Shown piece by piece: positions 23,222-35,245 of a DNA stretch of 64,000 nucleotides (position 1 is the stretch's first letter; every line of letters begins with the position of its first letter). The notes below the pieces were generated by a model that saw only the letters and a list, made by a program, of their open reading frames with translations, did not search any database and had not been told where the DNA came from. Position numbers and translations under genes: made by a program. This DNA is from Zingiber officinale (Eukaryota; Streptophyta; Magnoliopsida; Zingiberales; Zingiberaceae), in the NCBI RefSeq assembly GCF_018446385.1, contig NC_056000.1, positions 55,460,722 to 55,524,721 on the forward strand, in the 5' to 3' direction.

Positions 23222-23814
23222 AGCTGAGAGCTTGATCTGTATAATCCTTCTTTTGTAAGCTTTTCCAAGTATTAATGCATGCTCCGCCGTTCGACGCGAC
23301 TTTTTCTTATTGTTTTCACATTATGTTTTTCCTCTAATCGTGTTGTAGCCTCATAATTCTTTCGTTCAGCCGTGATTTTCATGCGCGTCCCCTCGACTCA
23401 CCTTTCTTTTTAAGTCGCTGGGCATGAAGTATTCTAGGGCGTTCTCTCGAACGAGCCCTTCATTTGCCCTTTTGGGGGCTTTCGTACAACCCTTGTCTAC
23501 CATCAGTCGTTCGACCGTCTGCGTAGTCTTGGGTCTGTCGTTGTCGCTTGTCTAGTTGATGGAAGCTTCGGATACGACGTCGCCGCTCGACGGTTCGAAG
23601 TAGGCTCGCGTTTAACGTCGTCGCTCAACGATTTGACGAAGACCCACATTTAGCGTCGCCGCTCGACAATTTTTTTATACTTGCACTCGGGTTTAAGGTC
23701 GCTGCTCGACCGTTGATGGAGACGCACTTAAAAGAGGTCTTTGCTTGTTTATTCAAACTTTTCCCTACACTCGGCAGATACATAGTAGCCACAAAATACA
23801 GGATTCACTTGCGC
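23222..23814. repeat. Decayed repeat-rich spacer between antisense ORF and integrase
   Basis: Degenerate units containing CGTCGCCGCTCGAC, GACGAAGACCCAC and TTTAGCGTCG recur at about 23575-23725, spaced roughly 50-60 bp. Position and composition (GTCGAGCGG on the other strand) match the 64-bp minisatellite at 54495-55465, so this looks like a diverged version of the same array. Confidence 0.5.
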
Positions 23815-24770
23815 ACCTCTTGTCCAGCCCTGTAGGGTTGCAGATAGTGCGCGCTCCAAGGCATCTCGAGCTGCCTCCCCTCTTCGTCCTCCAAATAATA
23901 GGCACCCGAACGGAGCCTCTGCATGACCTTGAATGGTCCTGCCCATGGTGCCTCGAGCTTGGCGACATCGCCGACCGACTTCACTTTCTTCCAGACGAGG
24001 TCGTCGACCTAGAAAGACCTCGGGATCATCCGCCGATTATAATTCTGCCTCATACATTGTCGGTAGGCTGTTAGCCGAACAACAGCATTTGCTCGTGCTT
24101 CATCCATCAAGTCGAGCTCCATTTGCCTCCATTCGGTGTTCCCTTCGTCGTAGTATTGCACTCGATCGGATTCTACTCCCACCTCCACTGGAATGATTGT
24201 TTCGTCGTCGTACACTAATTGAAATGAGGTTATGCAGGTCACCTCTTTCGGAGTCGTGCGAAGAGCCCATAGCACGCTGGGGAGCTCGTCGACCCAGCTG
24301 CCTCCCATGTGGTTGAGCCGAGCGCGCAAGACTCTGAGGATTTCTCGGTTGGTGACTTCCGCTTGCCCGTTGCCCTAGGGGCAGGCCACTGAGATGAAGC
24401 ACTGCTGGATACCATATCCCTTGCACCACCCCTTGAGCCTCCAGCCAGCGAATTGTCTTCCATTGTCTGAGACGAGCCGACAAGGGATGCCGAACCGGCA
24501 TATGATGTTCTGCCATACGAACTTTATGACCATCTGCTCAATTATTTTGGCTAGGGACTCGACCTCGACCCATTTGGAGAAGTAATCCACCGCAACGAGC
24601 AGGAACTTCCGCTGACCGACGGCCATGGGGAATTGTCTCTTGATGTCTATGTCCTATTGGTCGAACGGATAAGATATAGTGGAAACCTTCATTTCCTCCG
24701 TAAGCCGATATGAGAGGTTGTGATATTTTTGACAGGATACGCACGTGACCATCGTCCGAGCGACATCCTC
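23815..24770 (-). pseudogene. Ty3/gypsy integrase relic
   Basis: Minus-strand reading from about 24770: CVSCQKYHN (the CxxC half of the HHCC zinc finger), then AVDYFSKWVEVE (first catalytic Asp), LVSDNGRQF (second Asp), GNGQAEVTNREILRVLRARL (catalytic Glu), WVDELPSVLWALRTTPKE, and a C-terminal part ending AGQEVRK with a stop at 23815. At least three in-frame stops (after PFDQ, after SVACP and after RMIPRSF) break it, and the N-terminal half of the zinc finger is missing at the truncation point. The D,D,E residues are all still present. No chromodomain is seen, consistent with a non-chromovirus (Tat-like) lineage. Confidence 0.88.
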
Positions 24771-24775
24771 CTTAC

Positions 24776-25084
24776 GAAATTATTTCGAGTGCAAACAAAT
24801 TATTTCGAGTTTCTTTGTTTTTCAAACTTACTTTAATTTATTTATTAAAAATCTTATTAAGTCCAAACGGAAGTCAAACCTTTTTTCGAATTTAACTAAC
24901 TACGTTGTTATCTTTATATTAATTTTTTATTTTCATATAATATAAATAATTTTAAATTATAAATCTTTATAAATTATATTTTATATATTTAAATAAAAAA
25001 TATATAATTAAACATCAATTAATAAATAAATTTATTCATTTTTTAAAAACTTTATTGTCACTAATTAGTATTCAAACTCCGCTT
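24776..25084. other. AT-rich DNA between gypsy truncation point and LINE
   Basis: Starts abruptly at the gypsy break (TTACGAAATTATTTCGAGTG) with two copies of AAATTATTTCGAGT at about 24777-24809. No gene or element ends were recognised. Confidence 0.4.
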
Positions 25085-26938
25085 GTGACGACTAGCCATG
25101 GTCGGTCCCAAGCCCGAAAAAAGGAGGAGGGGTGCGTTAGGTTGCCAGCCAACGTTAAAACTATGATAAATATTCAATGAATGAATTTATTTAACCATTG
25201 TTCTAATACTAGGTTGTTCCTCAAGGAACGCGTTGCGGGGTCCAACTGTAACGTCTCGGCAAAAATCGCTATATCTCCAGAACTCGGGTGTAGTGCTAAA
25301 TATGCAAGAATTCGCGTTGCAAGGTCTGATTGTAACGTATCGACAAGGACCGCTACATCTCCATGAAAACTTGGGTGTAGTGTTAAATAGATAAGAGTTC
25401 TCATACAATAGGTTGGATAAGAACAAATATGATAGAAAAACTAATAATCTAAGATTTGGAACATGGAACATAGGAACCCTTACTGATAAATCAATGGAAG
25501 TAGTAGAAATGATGATTAGGAGAAGAATTAGTATTTTATGTGTACAAAAGATAAAATGGGTAGGAGAGAAGATAAGACTAATAGAGAATTTGAGTTTTAA
25601 GTTATGGTACACAAGAAAGATTAAAGCAAGAAATGGAATGAGTATTGTTGTATATAGTTCGTTAAAGGATGAGATTGTAGTAGTTAGAAAAGAGGATAGA
25701 ATTATAGTCCTTAAGATAATAGTGACGAAAGAAACTAGGAACATAATTAGTGTATATGCACCGCAAGTAGGATTAGATGAAGCTACCAAATCAAGGTTTG
25801 AGATGACTTGGATGAAATATTACAAAACATTCTGCCAAATAAAATAATTTTAATAGGAGGTGATCTAAATGGATATGTTGGAGTGAAAAATGAGGAATAT
25901 AAGAAGGTATATAGGGGTTGTGGGTTTAGAACGAGAAATGAGGAAGGGAAAACTATATTAGATTTTGCTATAGCATATGATCTCATATTAGCTAATACAT
26001 TTTTTTTTAAAAAAATAGAAGAACACTTAATTACGTTAAAAAATGAGAATAATAAATTGTAAATTAACTTTCTTATGATTAGGAAGAAGGATAGAAAGAT
26101 TTGTAAAGATTGCAAAGTCATCCCTGAGAAAACTTAACTACTCAACATATGTTAGTAGTATTGGATATACGCCTCAAGCATAACATCAATAGAAATAAAA
26201 TATATACGACTCTTGAATTAAGTGGTGGAAGTTAAAGGATGGGAAATAAAATATATTCAAGGAGAAGGTAGGAGTACAAGTATTAGGTGAAATATACGGT
26301 GATTCTAATATAATATAGGATAAGATGGTATCAAAGTTGAAAATAGTAGCTAAGAGTATACTCGATAAATCAAATGGGCATGCACCACTAAGTAAGGAAT
26401 CTTGGTAGTGGAATGAGAAAGTATAAGAGAAAGTGAAGGAAAAATGAATAGCTTAAGGAATTATATATTTGTAAGAATGAGGAAAACCTAAAAAAATATA
26501 TAATAGCCAGGAAAGAAGCTAAGAGAGCAGTGAATGAAGCAAAGAATGAAACTTTTGAACGATTAAATAAAAAATTGATACAAAAGAAGGGGAAAGAAAC
26601 ATTTATATAATACCTAATGTGAGAGAAAGGAAGACAATAGATCTTATCCAAATAAAATGTATTAAAGATAAATGTAATAGGAGTATTAGTAAATGAGGAA
26701 GAAATAAAAAAGCAGTGAAAGATGTATTTTCATCAACTTTTTAATGAAGATTTAGGTGATCAACTTAACTTAGATAATTTAAGTAGATCAAATGAGCATA
26801 AAAATTTAAATTTTTATCGTAGAGTTTAAACTTCAGAAGTAGAATAAGCTTTAAATGGGATGCACAATGGAAAAGCTATTGGACCATATGATATTCTGAT
26901 AGAGGTATAGAAGTGCCTAGGAAAATAAGGTATTGAAT
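25085..26938 (+). mobile_element. RTE-type LINE, 5' half (endonuclease and start of reverse transcriptase), degenerate
   Basis: Begins with the GGTCGGTCCCAAGCCCG leader common before plant RTE-like LINEs. The frame at 25413-25847 gives LRFGTWNIGTLTDKSMEVVE, ISVYAPQVG; the next frame (25808-26062) gives ILIGGDLNGYVG: an endonuclease/exonuclease/phosphatase domain split by a frameshift. These proteins are often mislabelled 'craniofacial development protein 2-like'. The usual QETKW motif reads QKIKW, so the catalytic Glu is lost. The RT region follows with many stops. The element is interrupted at 26938 and resumes at 41224. Confidence 0.85.
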
Positions 26939-27284
26939 AGGGGTGGTAATTTTTAACTTGATACGAAAACACGACCCGAACCGAATACGAAAAAATTATG
27001 TTAGGGTCAGGTCTTATTGGATTCGGGTTGGCTTCAAGTTGACCTAATTGACATAATTAATACATGGGTCAGGTTCGGGTCAACATGAAATGACCCGATT
27101 ACAACCTGTAAACCTGTTTATAAATATTTTCACTTCAGGTTTAGGTCGAATTCTGATTGAGTTCAGGTTAAAATAAGCATATTTTTATAAAATAGGTCTT
27201 TTCGGGTCTGGTTCGGATTGAGTTTCAGTTAAGATGAACATGTTTTTATAAATGGGTCATTTCGGGTCGAGTTCAGGTCAAATA

Positions 27285-28076
27285 TGTTAGTACCCCAAGA
27301 TAGTTTTGATGTGATCAACCAAATCAGGTTAGGTCCTATTGGTATTTAAGCCTTGTGTCTAAGTGTGCAGGAACTTAGGAGCACAGGAAGTCGAGCAAAA
27401 GACGCATCTAGATAGAAGGATGGCACGGGAGAGAGCCGATGGCCTCGGTGTGTCCGAGGGACGAGATGTTGCGGAAGAGTATGCGGGCAGACGAGAAGGT
27501 GGCACGCGACATTATCGAGGGACGAGAAGCCGAAGTGGAAGATTGCTCGAAAGCTAGAAGATGAGTTCGGATAAGTCCTATTCCGGATGGCCGAGATCAT
27601 CCAAGCGAGTGGAGCCGGAGTAGAAGACTCGGACCAATGTGAGCAGAATCGGAGCGGAAGACCTGGACCGAAAAGTCAACTAGAAGTTGACTTTTTGGTC
27701 CGGGCGCCCGGAACCAAAATTTATCCAAAACGCAACGTGGAGCATTGCATTACGACGGGGATAAAGTTTTATTCTCCTAGAGGCACCTGGAACCCTTCCA
27801 AGTGCCCCGACTAGGGCTATAAATACAACCTTGGTTCCAGAAACTTAAACAGAACACTTGTAAACGCTTCTAGTTTATTATACTACTTGTTTGTGAGCCA
27901 TCAACGTTGTAAGAGGCTTCTCCGCCTAAAGGAGACTTTGATAGTAAGCTTCAACTTTCTTGGATTAACAACCTCCCTGGTTGTAACCATGTAAACCTCG
28001 TTGTGCCTCTTCTTTCTAGTGTTTTATTTATTTTATGCAAGTGTTAGTTTAATTAAGCCATAACGTTCGAGGAACA
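27285..28076 (+). mobile_element. Copia-1 5' LTR, first part
   Basis: Starts TGTTAGTACCCC and is homologous to 38473 onward. It is interrupted at 28076 by Copia-2; its last 60 bp reappear at 31936-31999. A candidate TATA (CTATAAATAC) lies near 27817, and the GGCTTCTCCGCC motif near 27914 recurs in the other copia LTRs here. No host gene is present in this stretch. Confidence 0.85.
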
Positions 28077-31000
28077 TGTTGGACCCCGTGAGTGTTTTGA
28101 TGTGATCAACCAAGTTATGTTAGGTCATGCTAGTTATCTCATCCCTGTGTCTAAGTGCGTAAGAACTTAGGAGCGCAGGAAGTCGAGCAGAAGACGTAGC
28201 TAGCCAGAAGGATGGTATGGGAAGGGAGCCGATGGGCTCAGTGCGTCCGAAGGACGAGAGAGCTGCAGAAGAGTACACCGGTGGACAAGAAGAACGTGCA
28301 CGGCGTTCGAGGGACGAGAAGTCGGGACGGAAGCCTGCTCGAGGAAAATGTCGGGAATTGGGTTCGGGTGATCCGTATTCCGGTTGGCCGCAATCACCCA
28401 AGCTATCGGAGTATCAGAAGCCAAAAGGAAGTCAAAAGGAGCTGGAAAGCTAGCTGGAGGCGCCTTCAATGAAGTGCTGAAGGCGCCTCAGACCAGTCTG
28501 AGGTGCCTCCAAGGCTGTTTGAGGCGCCTCAGACCCAGCCAAAGTTGCCATTTGGATTCAGATAAAATTTTATTCGATCAAACAATTGGAGGCACCTTGA
28601 ACCCCTGTTGGAGGCGCCTTGGACCCTCGAGATAGACTTTTCAGGAGCTATATAAAGTTCCCTGGAGCTAGGAAATGAATATCAATCAAGCAATCAACTC
28701 TGTATTCATTTCTAGCAATAGTTCTGAGATTCTAGTGTATAAAAGGCTTCTCCGCCTTCAGAGAAGGAGATCTTTTAGAGATTTTTCTACTGCTTTGGAT
28801 TAACAACCTTCTTGGTTATAACTAAGTAAATTGCCAAGTCTTTTTCTTTATTTCTGTTAGTTTATTTTATTACTATTACACTGTTTGAGTTGAAAGAATC
28901 GTGGAGGGTATACTTTTATTTTGCAGACAATTCACCCTCCTCTTGCTGGCCCCGCTGCACCAACAAGTGGTATCAGAGTCCGACAACCTCAGAAGGACTA
29001 ACCGCCGACTTAAGTACAAAGATCAAGATGATGGGCAGCGCAAACATTCATCCTCCGAAGTTCGACGGAGACTTCGCTACGTGGAAATACAAAATGGAGG
29101 TATTTTTCAAAATAGAGTTTGATATTCTTTTTATTATGAAATATGGTTTTGCATCACCTAAAGACAAGGAAGAATACAACTAGACGAAGAACGAGCAAGC
29201 AGATTTTGCGGTCAACGGAAAGGTGGAATTCCACTTGCTCAGCGTTCTGTCACCCCAGGAGGTAAGTCGGATTGGAAACTATGACTCCGCCAAAGACCTC
29301 TGGGAAAAATTGCTAGAGCTTCACAAAGGTACCTCAGAAGCAAAATTGGCAAGGAGGGACATCCTCCGGACTCAGCTGATGAACCTCCGGATGAACAATG
29401 GTGAGAAGGTAGCGCAACTTCAAGCGAGAATCAAGGAGCTGGCAACTGACAAATCTTGGCGAATCGGTAACGAAGCGAGGCTCTATCTAGTATGCGCTCA
29501 ACGCCTTCCCTAGAACTCCGGAGTGGGCGTCCTTAGTAGATGCATACTACATCTCTAAGGACTTTGAGGTAAGTAGTTTAGAAAGTTTATTTTCTACTTT
29601 CGAACTTCACGAGTCTCGACTTGTAGAGCCTAAACAAGTAGAGAAGTCGAACCTTAACATTGCCCTACAAGCTGAAAAGGACGACCCCGACTCCGAAGCG
29701 TCGATCGATGAAATCGAAGCAGCGCTACTGGTAAGACGTTTCAATAAATTTCTTAAAACTAATAATTTTCGATCGCAGTCAAGGAAGAATCAACGTAAAA
29801 GGATAGTCCGATGCTACAACTGTAACGAGGGATGACACATCAAGGATGACTGCCTCAGATTAAAGAAAAATGACAAGGAAAAGTTTCGAAGATCGACGCC
29901 CTCTAAACGCAAGAGTTTGAAGGCAACATGGGACGATTCTTCAACCTCCGAGTCAGAAATCGAAGGCTTCTCAGGAGTGGCATTGATGGCCAACCATCTC
30001 TTTGAAGATGACTCAGACTCAGAGATGAGCATAGATCAAGGGGGAGAATCAGAAGAGGAAAGCTACGATGAGGGGGAGCATCACCAAGTGAGGTAAGTGA
30101 GGTAAGTAAGGTACGTGATCGCACCCCTACTCAATCTTTTCAATTTATCAAAGTGCTTACGAAAGATCTAGCAAAATTAGAAAAATAAAACGCTGAATTG
30201 AAAAAGAAACTAAAAAATTCACGCTCATTAGAATTATTTGACAATTTAAAATTAGAAAATTAAAAATTAAAAATTGAATTTGAAAAATAATAATATATGT
30301 TTAAATACATTCCCAACATCAAAACTTAGAATTTACGGAAAATTAAATTGGTATATTAGAAAAAATCAGGGACATCTTAGAAAAGTTCCCAACAGTTATA
30401 TACCCCCTAAATTTTTTATTAATCCAGTAGATAGAAACCTTTACTGGATTCCAAAATCTGTGCTAGATTAAAAAGGGTAACGCTTTCAGCAAGAAAATTA
30501 AATATTACAATTTCTTTATGAGGTTTTATCTAAGGAAGTGGTTGTTGTTCCAATAATCAAGAAGACCCAGTGCCTCGCCACGACCTGGAAACCAAAATAT
30601 AGAAATAAAATGTTTAATTAACTTTCTGGTAAAACATTAAAATTAGAATTATATAACGCTTTGAAAAGTTGTTTAAAACATTTTCTTGGAAATATTTCTT
30701 GCATAAAATTTTGACTTAGACAAATCTTTTTGAAAAAGAATTTTTACTTAGAAATTTTTATTTAACCCTTAAATTATTTTTACCCCATTCTTTTTGCTGT
30801 GATCAAAGGGGGAGAATTAGGTACAAGTTTAGAGGGAGTTAAGAAAATTAAATTTTTTTAATTTTTTATCTAATTTATGTTATGAATTATATTATTACAA
30901 TTTTTGCTTAAACTTAGTTTAGTAATTTTTTTAAAATTATTATTTGTTTGTTTTTATCCTAACTTGAACTTGGGTTGATGCACATCAAAAAGTTGGAGAT

Positions 31001-31935
31001 TGTTGGACCCCGTGAGTGTTTTGATGTGATCAACCAAGTTAGGTTAGGTCATGCTAGTTATCTCATCTCTGTGTCTAAGTGCGTAGGAACTTAGGAGCGC
31101 AGGAAGTCGAGCAGAAGAGGAAGCTAGCGAGAAGGGCGACACGGGAAGAGAGTCGACAGGCTTGGTGCGTCCGAAGGACGAGAGAGCTGCGGAAGAGTAC
31201 ACCGATGGACGAGAAGAACATGCGCGGTGTTCGAGGGACGAGAAGCTGGGACGGAAGCCTGCTCAAGGAAAATGCCAGGAATTGGGTTCGGGTGAGCCCT
31301 ATTCCAGTTGGCAGCAATCACCCAAGCTATCGGAGTATCGAAAGCTAAAAGGAAGTCAAAAGGAGCTGGAAAGCTAGCTGGAGGCGCCATCAATGAAGTG
31401 TTGAAGGCGCCTTCGCAGCCTGCACTGTTTGAGGCGCCTCAGACAGCTTGGAGGAGCCTCAGACCAGTCTGAGGCACCTCCAAGGCTGTTTGAGGTGCCT
31501 CAGACCCAGCCAAAGTTGTCGTTTAGATTTGGATAAAGTTTTATCCGATCAAACTATTGGAGGCGCCTTGAACCCCTGTTGGAGGCGCCTTGGACCCTCG
31601 AGATAGACTTTCCGGGAGCTATATAAAGGCCCCTGGAGCTAGGAAATGAACATCAATCAAGCAATCAACTCTGTATTCATTTCTAGAAATAGTTCTGAAC
31701 TTATAGTGTGTAAAAGGCTTCTCCGCCTTCAAAGAAGGAGATCTTTTAGAGCTTTTTCTACTGCCTTGGATTAACAACCTTTTTGGTTGTAACCAAGTAA
31801 ATTGTTGAGTCTTTTTCTTTATTTCTGTTAGTTTACTTTATTACTATTGCACTGTTTGAGTTGAAAGAATCAAGGAGGGTGTACTTTTATTTTACAGGTA
31901 ATTCACCCCCTCTTGTTGGCCGCGCTGCACCAATA
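28077..31935 (+). mobile_element. Gag-only Ty1/copia element (Copia-2) inserted in the Copia-1 5' LTR
   Basis: 5' LTR 28077-28965 and 3' LTR 31001-31935 both start TGTTGGACCCCGTGAG and end at GCTGCACCAA(C/T)A. The element is flanked by GAACA at 28072-28076 and 31936-31940, the 5-bp target duplication. The primer site TGGTATCAGAGTC lies at 28968-28980. The internal region is 2.04 kb with gag only. The LTRs carry many palindromic GAGGCGCCTC-type motifs (28466-28615 and 31380-31590). The 3' LTR is about 46 bp longer than the 5' LTR. Confidence 0.9.
29028..30475 (+). pseudogene. Copia-2 gag pseudogene (UBN2-type gag with zinc knuckle)
   Basis: From ATG 29028: MMGSANIHPPKFDGDFATWK, then ILFIMKYGF, and after a TAG at about 29180 (EEYN stop) VEFHLLSVLSPQEVSRIG, YDSAKDLWEKLLELHKGTSE. 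This is the copia gag type called UBN2 / gag-polypeptide of copia. Near 29815 a zinc knuckle reads CYNCNEG, stop, HIKDDC, where the expected Trp (TGG) is TGA. Farther on, LNWYIRKNQGHLRKVPNSYI and FFINPVDRNLYWIPKS match a segment in Copia-1 near 34800-34910. No pol follows. It is broken by several stops and shifts. Confidence 0.82.
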
Positions 31936-32015
31936 GAACATTCGTGTTATTTTTGCAGGGTTATCCACTCCCCTATAATCGACCGCCAAGGGGCTTACAA
32001 TTGGTATTAGAGTCG
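31936..32015 (+). mobile_element. Copia-1 5' LTR remainder and primer-binding site
   Basis: After the GAACA duplication, 31941-31999 resumes the Copia-1 LTR (TTCGTGTTATTTTTGCAGG ... GGGGCTTACA), matching 41033-41091. TTGGTATTAGAGTC follows at 32001-32014; copia elements normally have TGGTATCAGAGC, complementary to initiator-Met tRNA, so one or two bases have changed. Confidence 0.82.
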
Positions 32016-32056
32016 GTTCACTTCAGGAGGACTAACCGCTGAACGAAGCACACGAG

Positions 32057-34545
32057 ATGGCTAGACCGAGTATCAATCTACCGAAGTTCGAGGGGGAATT
32101 CGCGAGCTGAAAGAAAAAGATGGAGGTATTTTTTAAAACAGATTTTGAATTATTAATAATTATGAAATATGATTTTGTTGTCCCGAAAGATAAAGAAGAA
32201 TATCAGTGTACTCAGAAGGAGCAAGCCGACTTCATGGCAAACAGTAAAGCAGAGTTTCATCTGCTTAGCATTTTACCACCTCAAGAAGTCAATCGTATCG
32301 GAGCCTACGAGTTAGCCAAGGAGCTTTGGGAGAAATTTCTGGAACTACATGAAGGGACCTCAGAGGCAAAACTAACGAAATGAGACATACTCTGAAACCA
32401 TATCAGCAACCTCTGGTTAGAAGAAGGCGAAGTCGTCACACACCTCCACTCAAGAATCAAGAAACTCATCATCGGACTCATGAATTTCAGAGAAAAGGTA
32501 AGAAACCTATATTCGCTAAGGTACGTGCTTAACGCATTTCCTAGACTTACTGAATGAGCATCATTAGTAGATGCTTATTATGTATCTAAGGATCTAGAAT
32601 CAAGTACTTTAGAAGAAATGCTTTCAACTTTTGAAGTCCATGAAACGAGATGTGTAGATCTAAAGAAGGAGCCAAAGCACAATATTGCCTTAAAGGCAAA
32701 GATAGATGAACGAGATTCTAAATCTTCTCTTGAGGATGATGAAATAACATTTATGGTAAGTAGATTTAAAAAATTATTTAAATCTAAAAGATTTAATCAA
32801 ATGCAGGGTACAAAAAGGAAAAAAAGATAAAGTGCTACCACTGCAATGAAGAAGAGCATGTTGGTGCAACATCCGTCAGGTCAAGGTTGACCTGGTTGAC
32901 CAAGCTGAGTCTTGGTTTGAGTTTAGATGTTTGACAATAAGAAATTGACTGAAGAAGAGTCAAGTAGGTCAAGGTTGACCGGATACTTGACTGGGAAGTC
33001 CTAACTGGGATGTTAGGCAGATGGAAGTCCTAGTGAGTGAAGCTAGGTGAAAGTCCTGGTGAGTGAAGCCAGGTGAAAGTCCTAGTGAGTGAAGCTAGGC
33101 AGATGGAAAACCCTAGTGAGTGAAGCTAGGTGAAAGTCCTGGTGAGTGAAGCCAGACAAGGGAAAATCCAGATGGATCAAGGATGATCGGACATCTGGTG
33201 TTGGGAAGTCCAAGTAGGTCAAAGGATTGACTGGATACTTGGCACGAGGAAATACAGATAGGTCAAAGGGATTGACCAGACATCTGATGGAAGTCCAAGT
33301 AGGTCAAAGGGAGTGACCAGATACTTGGCATGAATAGAAAAGTCCAAGTGGGTCAAAGGGATTGACCAGACACTTGGTGGGAAGTCCTAGCAGGTCAAAG
33401 GAGTGACCAGATGCTAGGCATGGTGTACCAACAGGTCAAGGTTGACCGGGTGTTGGTTTGGTAGGCTTGGGACTTGGTTTTGGGCAAAAACCCGGATCGA
33501 TCAATGGATCGATCCGAGCCGGATCGACCGGTGGATCGATCCAAGCCTTTCTAGCGGAGGCTCGGATCGATCCGTGGATCGATCAGATGTCCCAATCGAT
33601 CGCTGGATCGATTGGGGGTTTCCACGATGAGAGCGCGGATCGATCCATGGATCGATCCGGCGCTTATCGCGAGGAGCGCCCGGATCGATCCGTGGATCGA
33701 TCCAAAGCCTCCCCGATCGATTGGGAACATTCGAATCGATCGGGATCCGACCGTTGGCGTCGATAAAGGCCGCAGGCGCACGATTCCTTCGGTATCTCTT
33801 CACCGATTCACTCCAGATCTCTCGCCAGCTCCTCCACAGCACTCACAAAGCTCAGATCGCCAGTTCTTGAAGGATCTTGGAAGTTCTCCAAGTCCAGAGG
33901 CGGATCAAAGCCAAGAAGGGAAGCTAGGGTTAGGGTTTATACTCATTGTAAGCTTGTAAGCTTGTATTTCTTGTATCCTTTCCCTCTCTTCTTGTATTGA
34001 GTCTTGTAGGGCTTCTCCGCCCTTGGTAGTTACCATAAAGGAGAGTTTTATTAGTGGAGGGTGTGTGTGTTGGTGTGGATCCTTGGATTAGTCACCTCTT
34101 GTGAGGTGGATACCAAGTAAACCAACCGTGTTAGCGTTGTGTGATTGTTTCTTTGTATTTTCGCTGCACATCTTTGAAGAAACAAGCAACGCCGAGCAAC
34201 GAGCGAACGCGACGAGCTATTCACCCCCCCCTCTAGCTACTTTTGGTCCTAACAGAGCATGTGAAAGATAACTGTTCAAAATTAAAGAACAAGGACAAGG
34301 ACAAGGAAAAGAATAAGAAGGCAGCCCAGAACAAGTATAAAACTCTAAAGGCAACATGGGACGAAATATCGTCCGAATCAGAGATCGAAGTAATTGTCAG
34401 ACTTGCGTTAGTGGCAAGTCACCAAGAAGATGAAGATGAAGCAAGCTCATCTGAAATGAGCATCGAGAGCATCGATGAAGGGGGAGCGACATCGGAAGAA
34501 AGCAGCACTTCAGGGGAGCTTCAGATTGCGGGATCGACAAGGTAA
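32057..34545 (+). pseudogene. Copia-1 gag pseudogene, split by a solo LTR
   Basis: ATG at 32057 opens MARPSINLPKFEGEFAS and hits TGA (32108-32110) where Trp is expected. The frame then reads KMEVFFKTDFELLIIMKYDF, ADFMANSKAEFHLLSILPPQ, YELAKELWEKFLELHEGTSE, with further stops. A zinc knuckle CYHCNEEEHV near 32831 is cut by the solo LTR at 32858-34254; the frame resumes at 34260 with KDNCSKLKNKDKDKEKNKK and an acidic-serine tail (to 34545). A lysine/asparagine-rich stretch with stops continues to 34954. Gag-type only; no enzyme domains. Confidence 0.8.
32858..34254 (+). mobile_element. Solo LTR (copia, SIRE-like) of 1,397 bp in Copia-1 gag
   Basis: Starts TGTTGGTGCAACATCC and ends TTTTGGTCCTAACA, flanked by GAGCA at 32853-32857 and 34255-34259. 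Inside are two repeat blocks: about 32990-33420, units containing AAGTCC(T/A)AG(T/G), GTGAGTGAAGC and GGTCAAAGG; and 33490-33740, many copies of the palindrome GGATCGATCC (about twenty half-sites). The downstream GGGCTTCTCCGCCCTTGG and the late CGCTGCACA resemble the Copia-1 and Copia-2 LTRs, so it is a related family. A solo LTR arises by recombination between the two LTRs of a full element. Confidence 0.9.
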
Positions 34546-35245
34546 GTCAGGTATTGTCTCTTCCTTTTGATAAGTCATTTCCGTTTACAAAACACTTATC
34601 GAAAAATTATTGTAAATTAGAAAAAAGAAAATAAAGAATTAAAATTAACCTTAGCTATATCTTGTCAATTAGAAGATCTCAACAAGATTAAAACTAAAAA
34701 TGAAAAATTGAAAATTGAGAATGCAAATTTAAAGGATCAAATAGAAAACTTAAAAAATTTTGCATGTTTAAATTTGTCTGCTTCAACTTTCATGAACTAT
34801 AAAGGATTAAATTGGTAATTTAGATATTACAAGGGGAAAATTAAAAAATTATCTAGAAAATATATTCCTTGAAAATTTTTAATTAACTTAGTAGGAAGAA
34901 ACCTATATTGGGTTCCAAAAATATGCTCAAGTTAATTATTTTTTTAGGGCTTTTTGTAACAACCCACCATTCTTACTACTATTCTCTAAGGGCGACCGTT
35001 ACCTAACTACTACTCTACTTACTAGTGTCACTGACGCTATTATTAGTAAGTGCTTAGATTTGTCACGGTTCAGAGGAATTCCTATCGAAAAATTTCGGCA
35101 GAGTCTCCCCTGTACCGGTGACCAAATCCATAGTACATAAGATATATACGCAGCCACAGGCGGCTGGAACTCATTTTTCACAACCACGCAGTTATAAAAA
35201 TAACAGTAAAACAACCAACTATATCACTCCACAAATAATTAAAGT

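Larger units (their letters stand above)
19237..24775 (-). mobile_element. Truncated Ty3/gypsy element (copy D/E), 3' part: integrase, antisense ORF, 3' LTR
   Basis: Read on the minus strand the order is integrase relic (24770-23815), repeat-rich spacer, antisense ORF (coded on plus, 21001-23221), polypurine tract (complement of TGCCTCCCCTTCAAG at 20229-20243), LTR (20226-19237). Everything upstream of integrase (gag, protease, RT, RNase H, 5' LTR) is missing, with a sharp change to AT-rich DNA at about 24775. An extra antisense ORF between integrase and 3' LTR is known in Tat-lineage (Retand-like) gypsy elements, so I place it there by architecture. Confidence 0.85.

Noticed and set aside
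33442-33959. Frames rich in SIDRWIDP-like repeats on both strands
   Set aside because: They are the translation of the GGATCGATCC palindrome array; open frames result from lack of stops in the motif.
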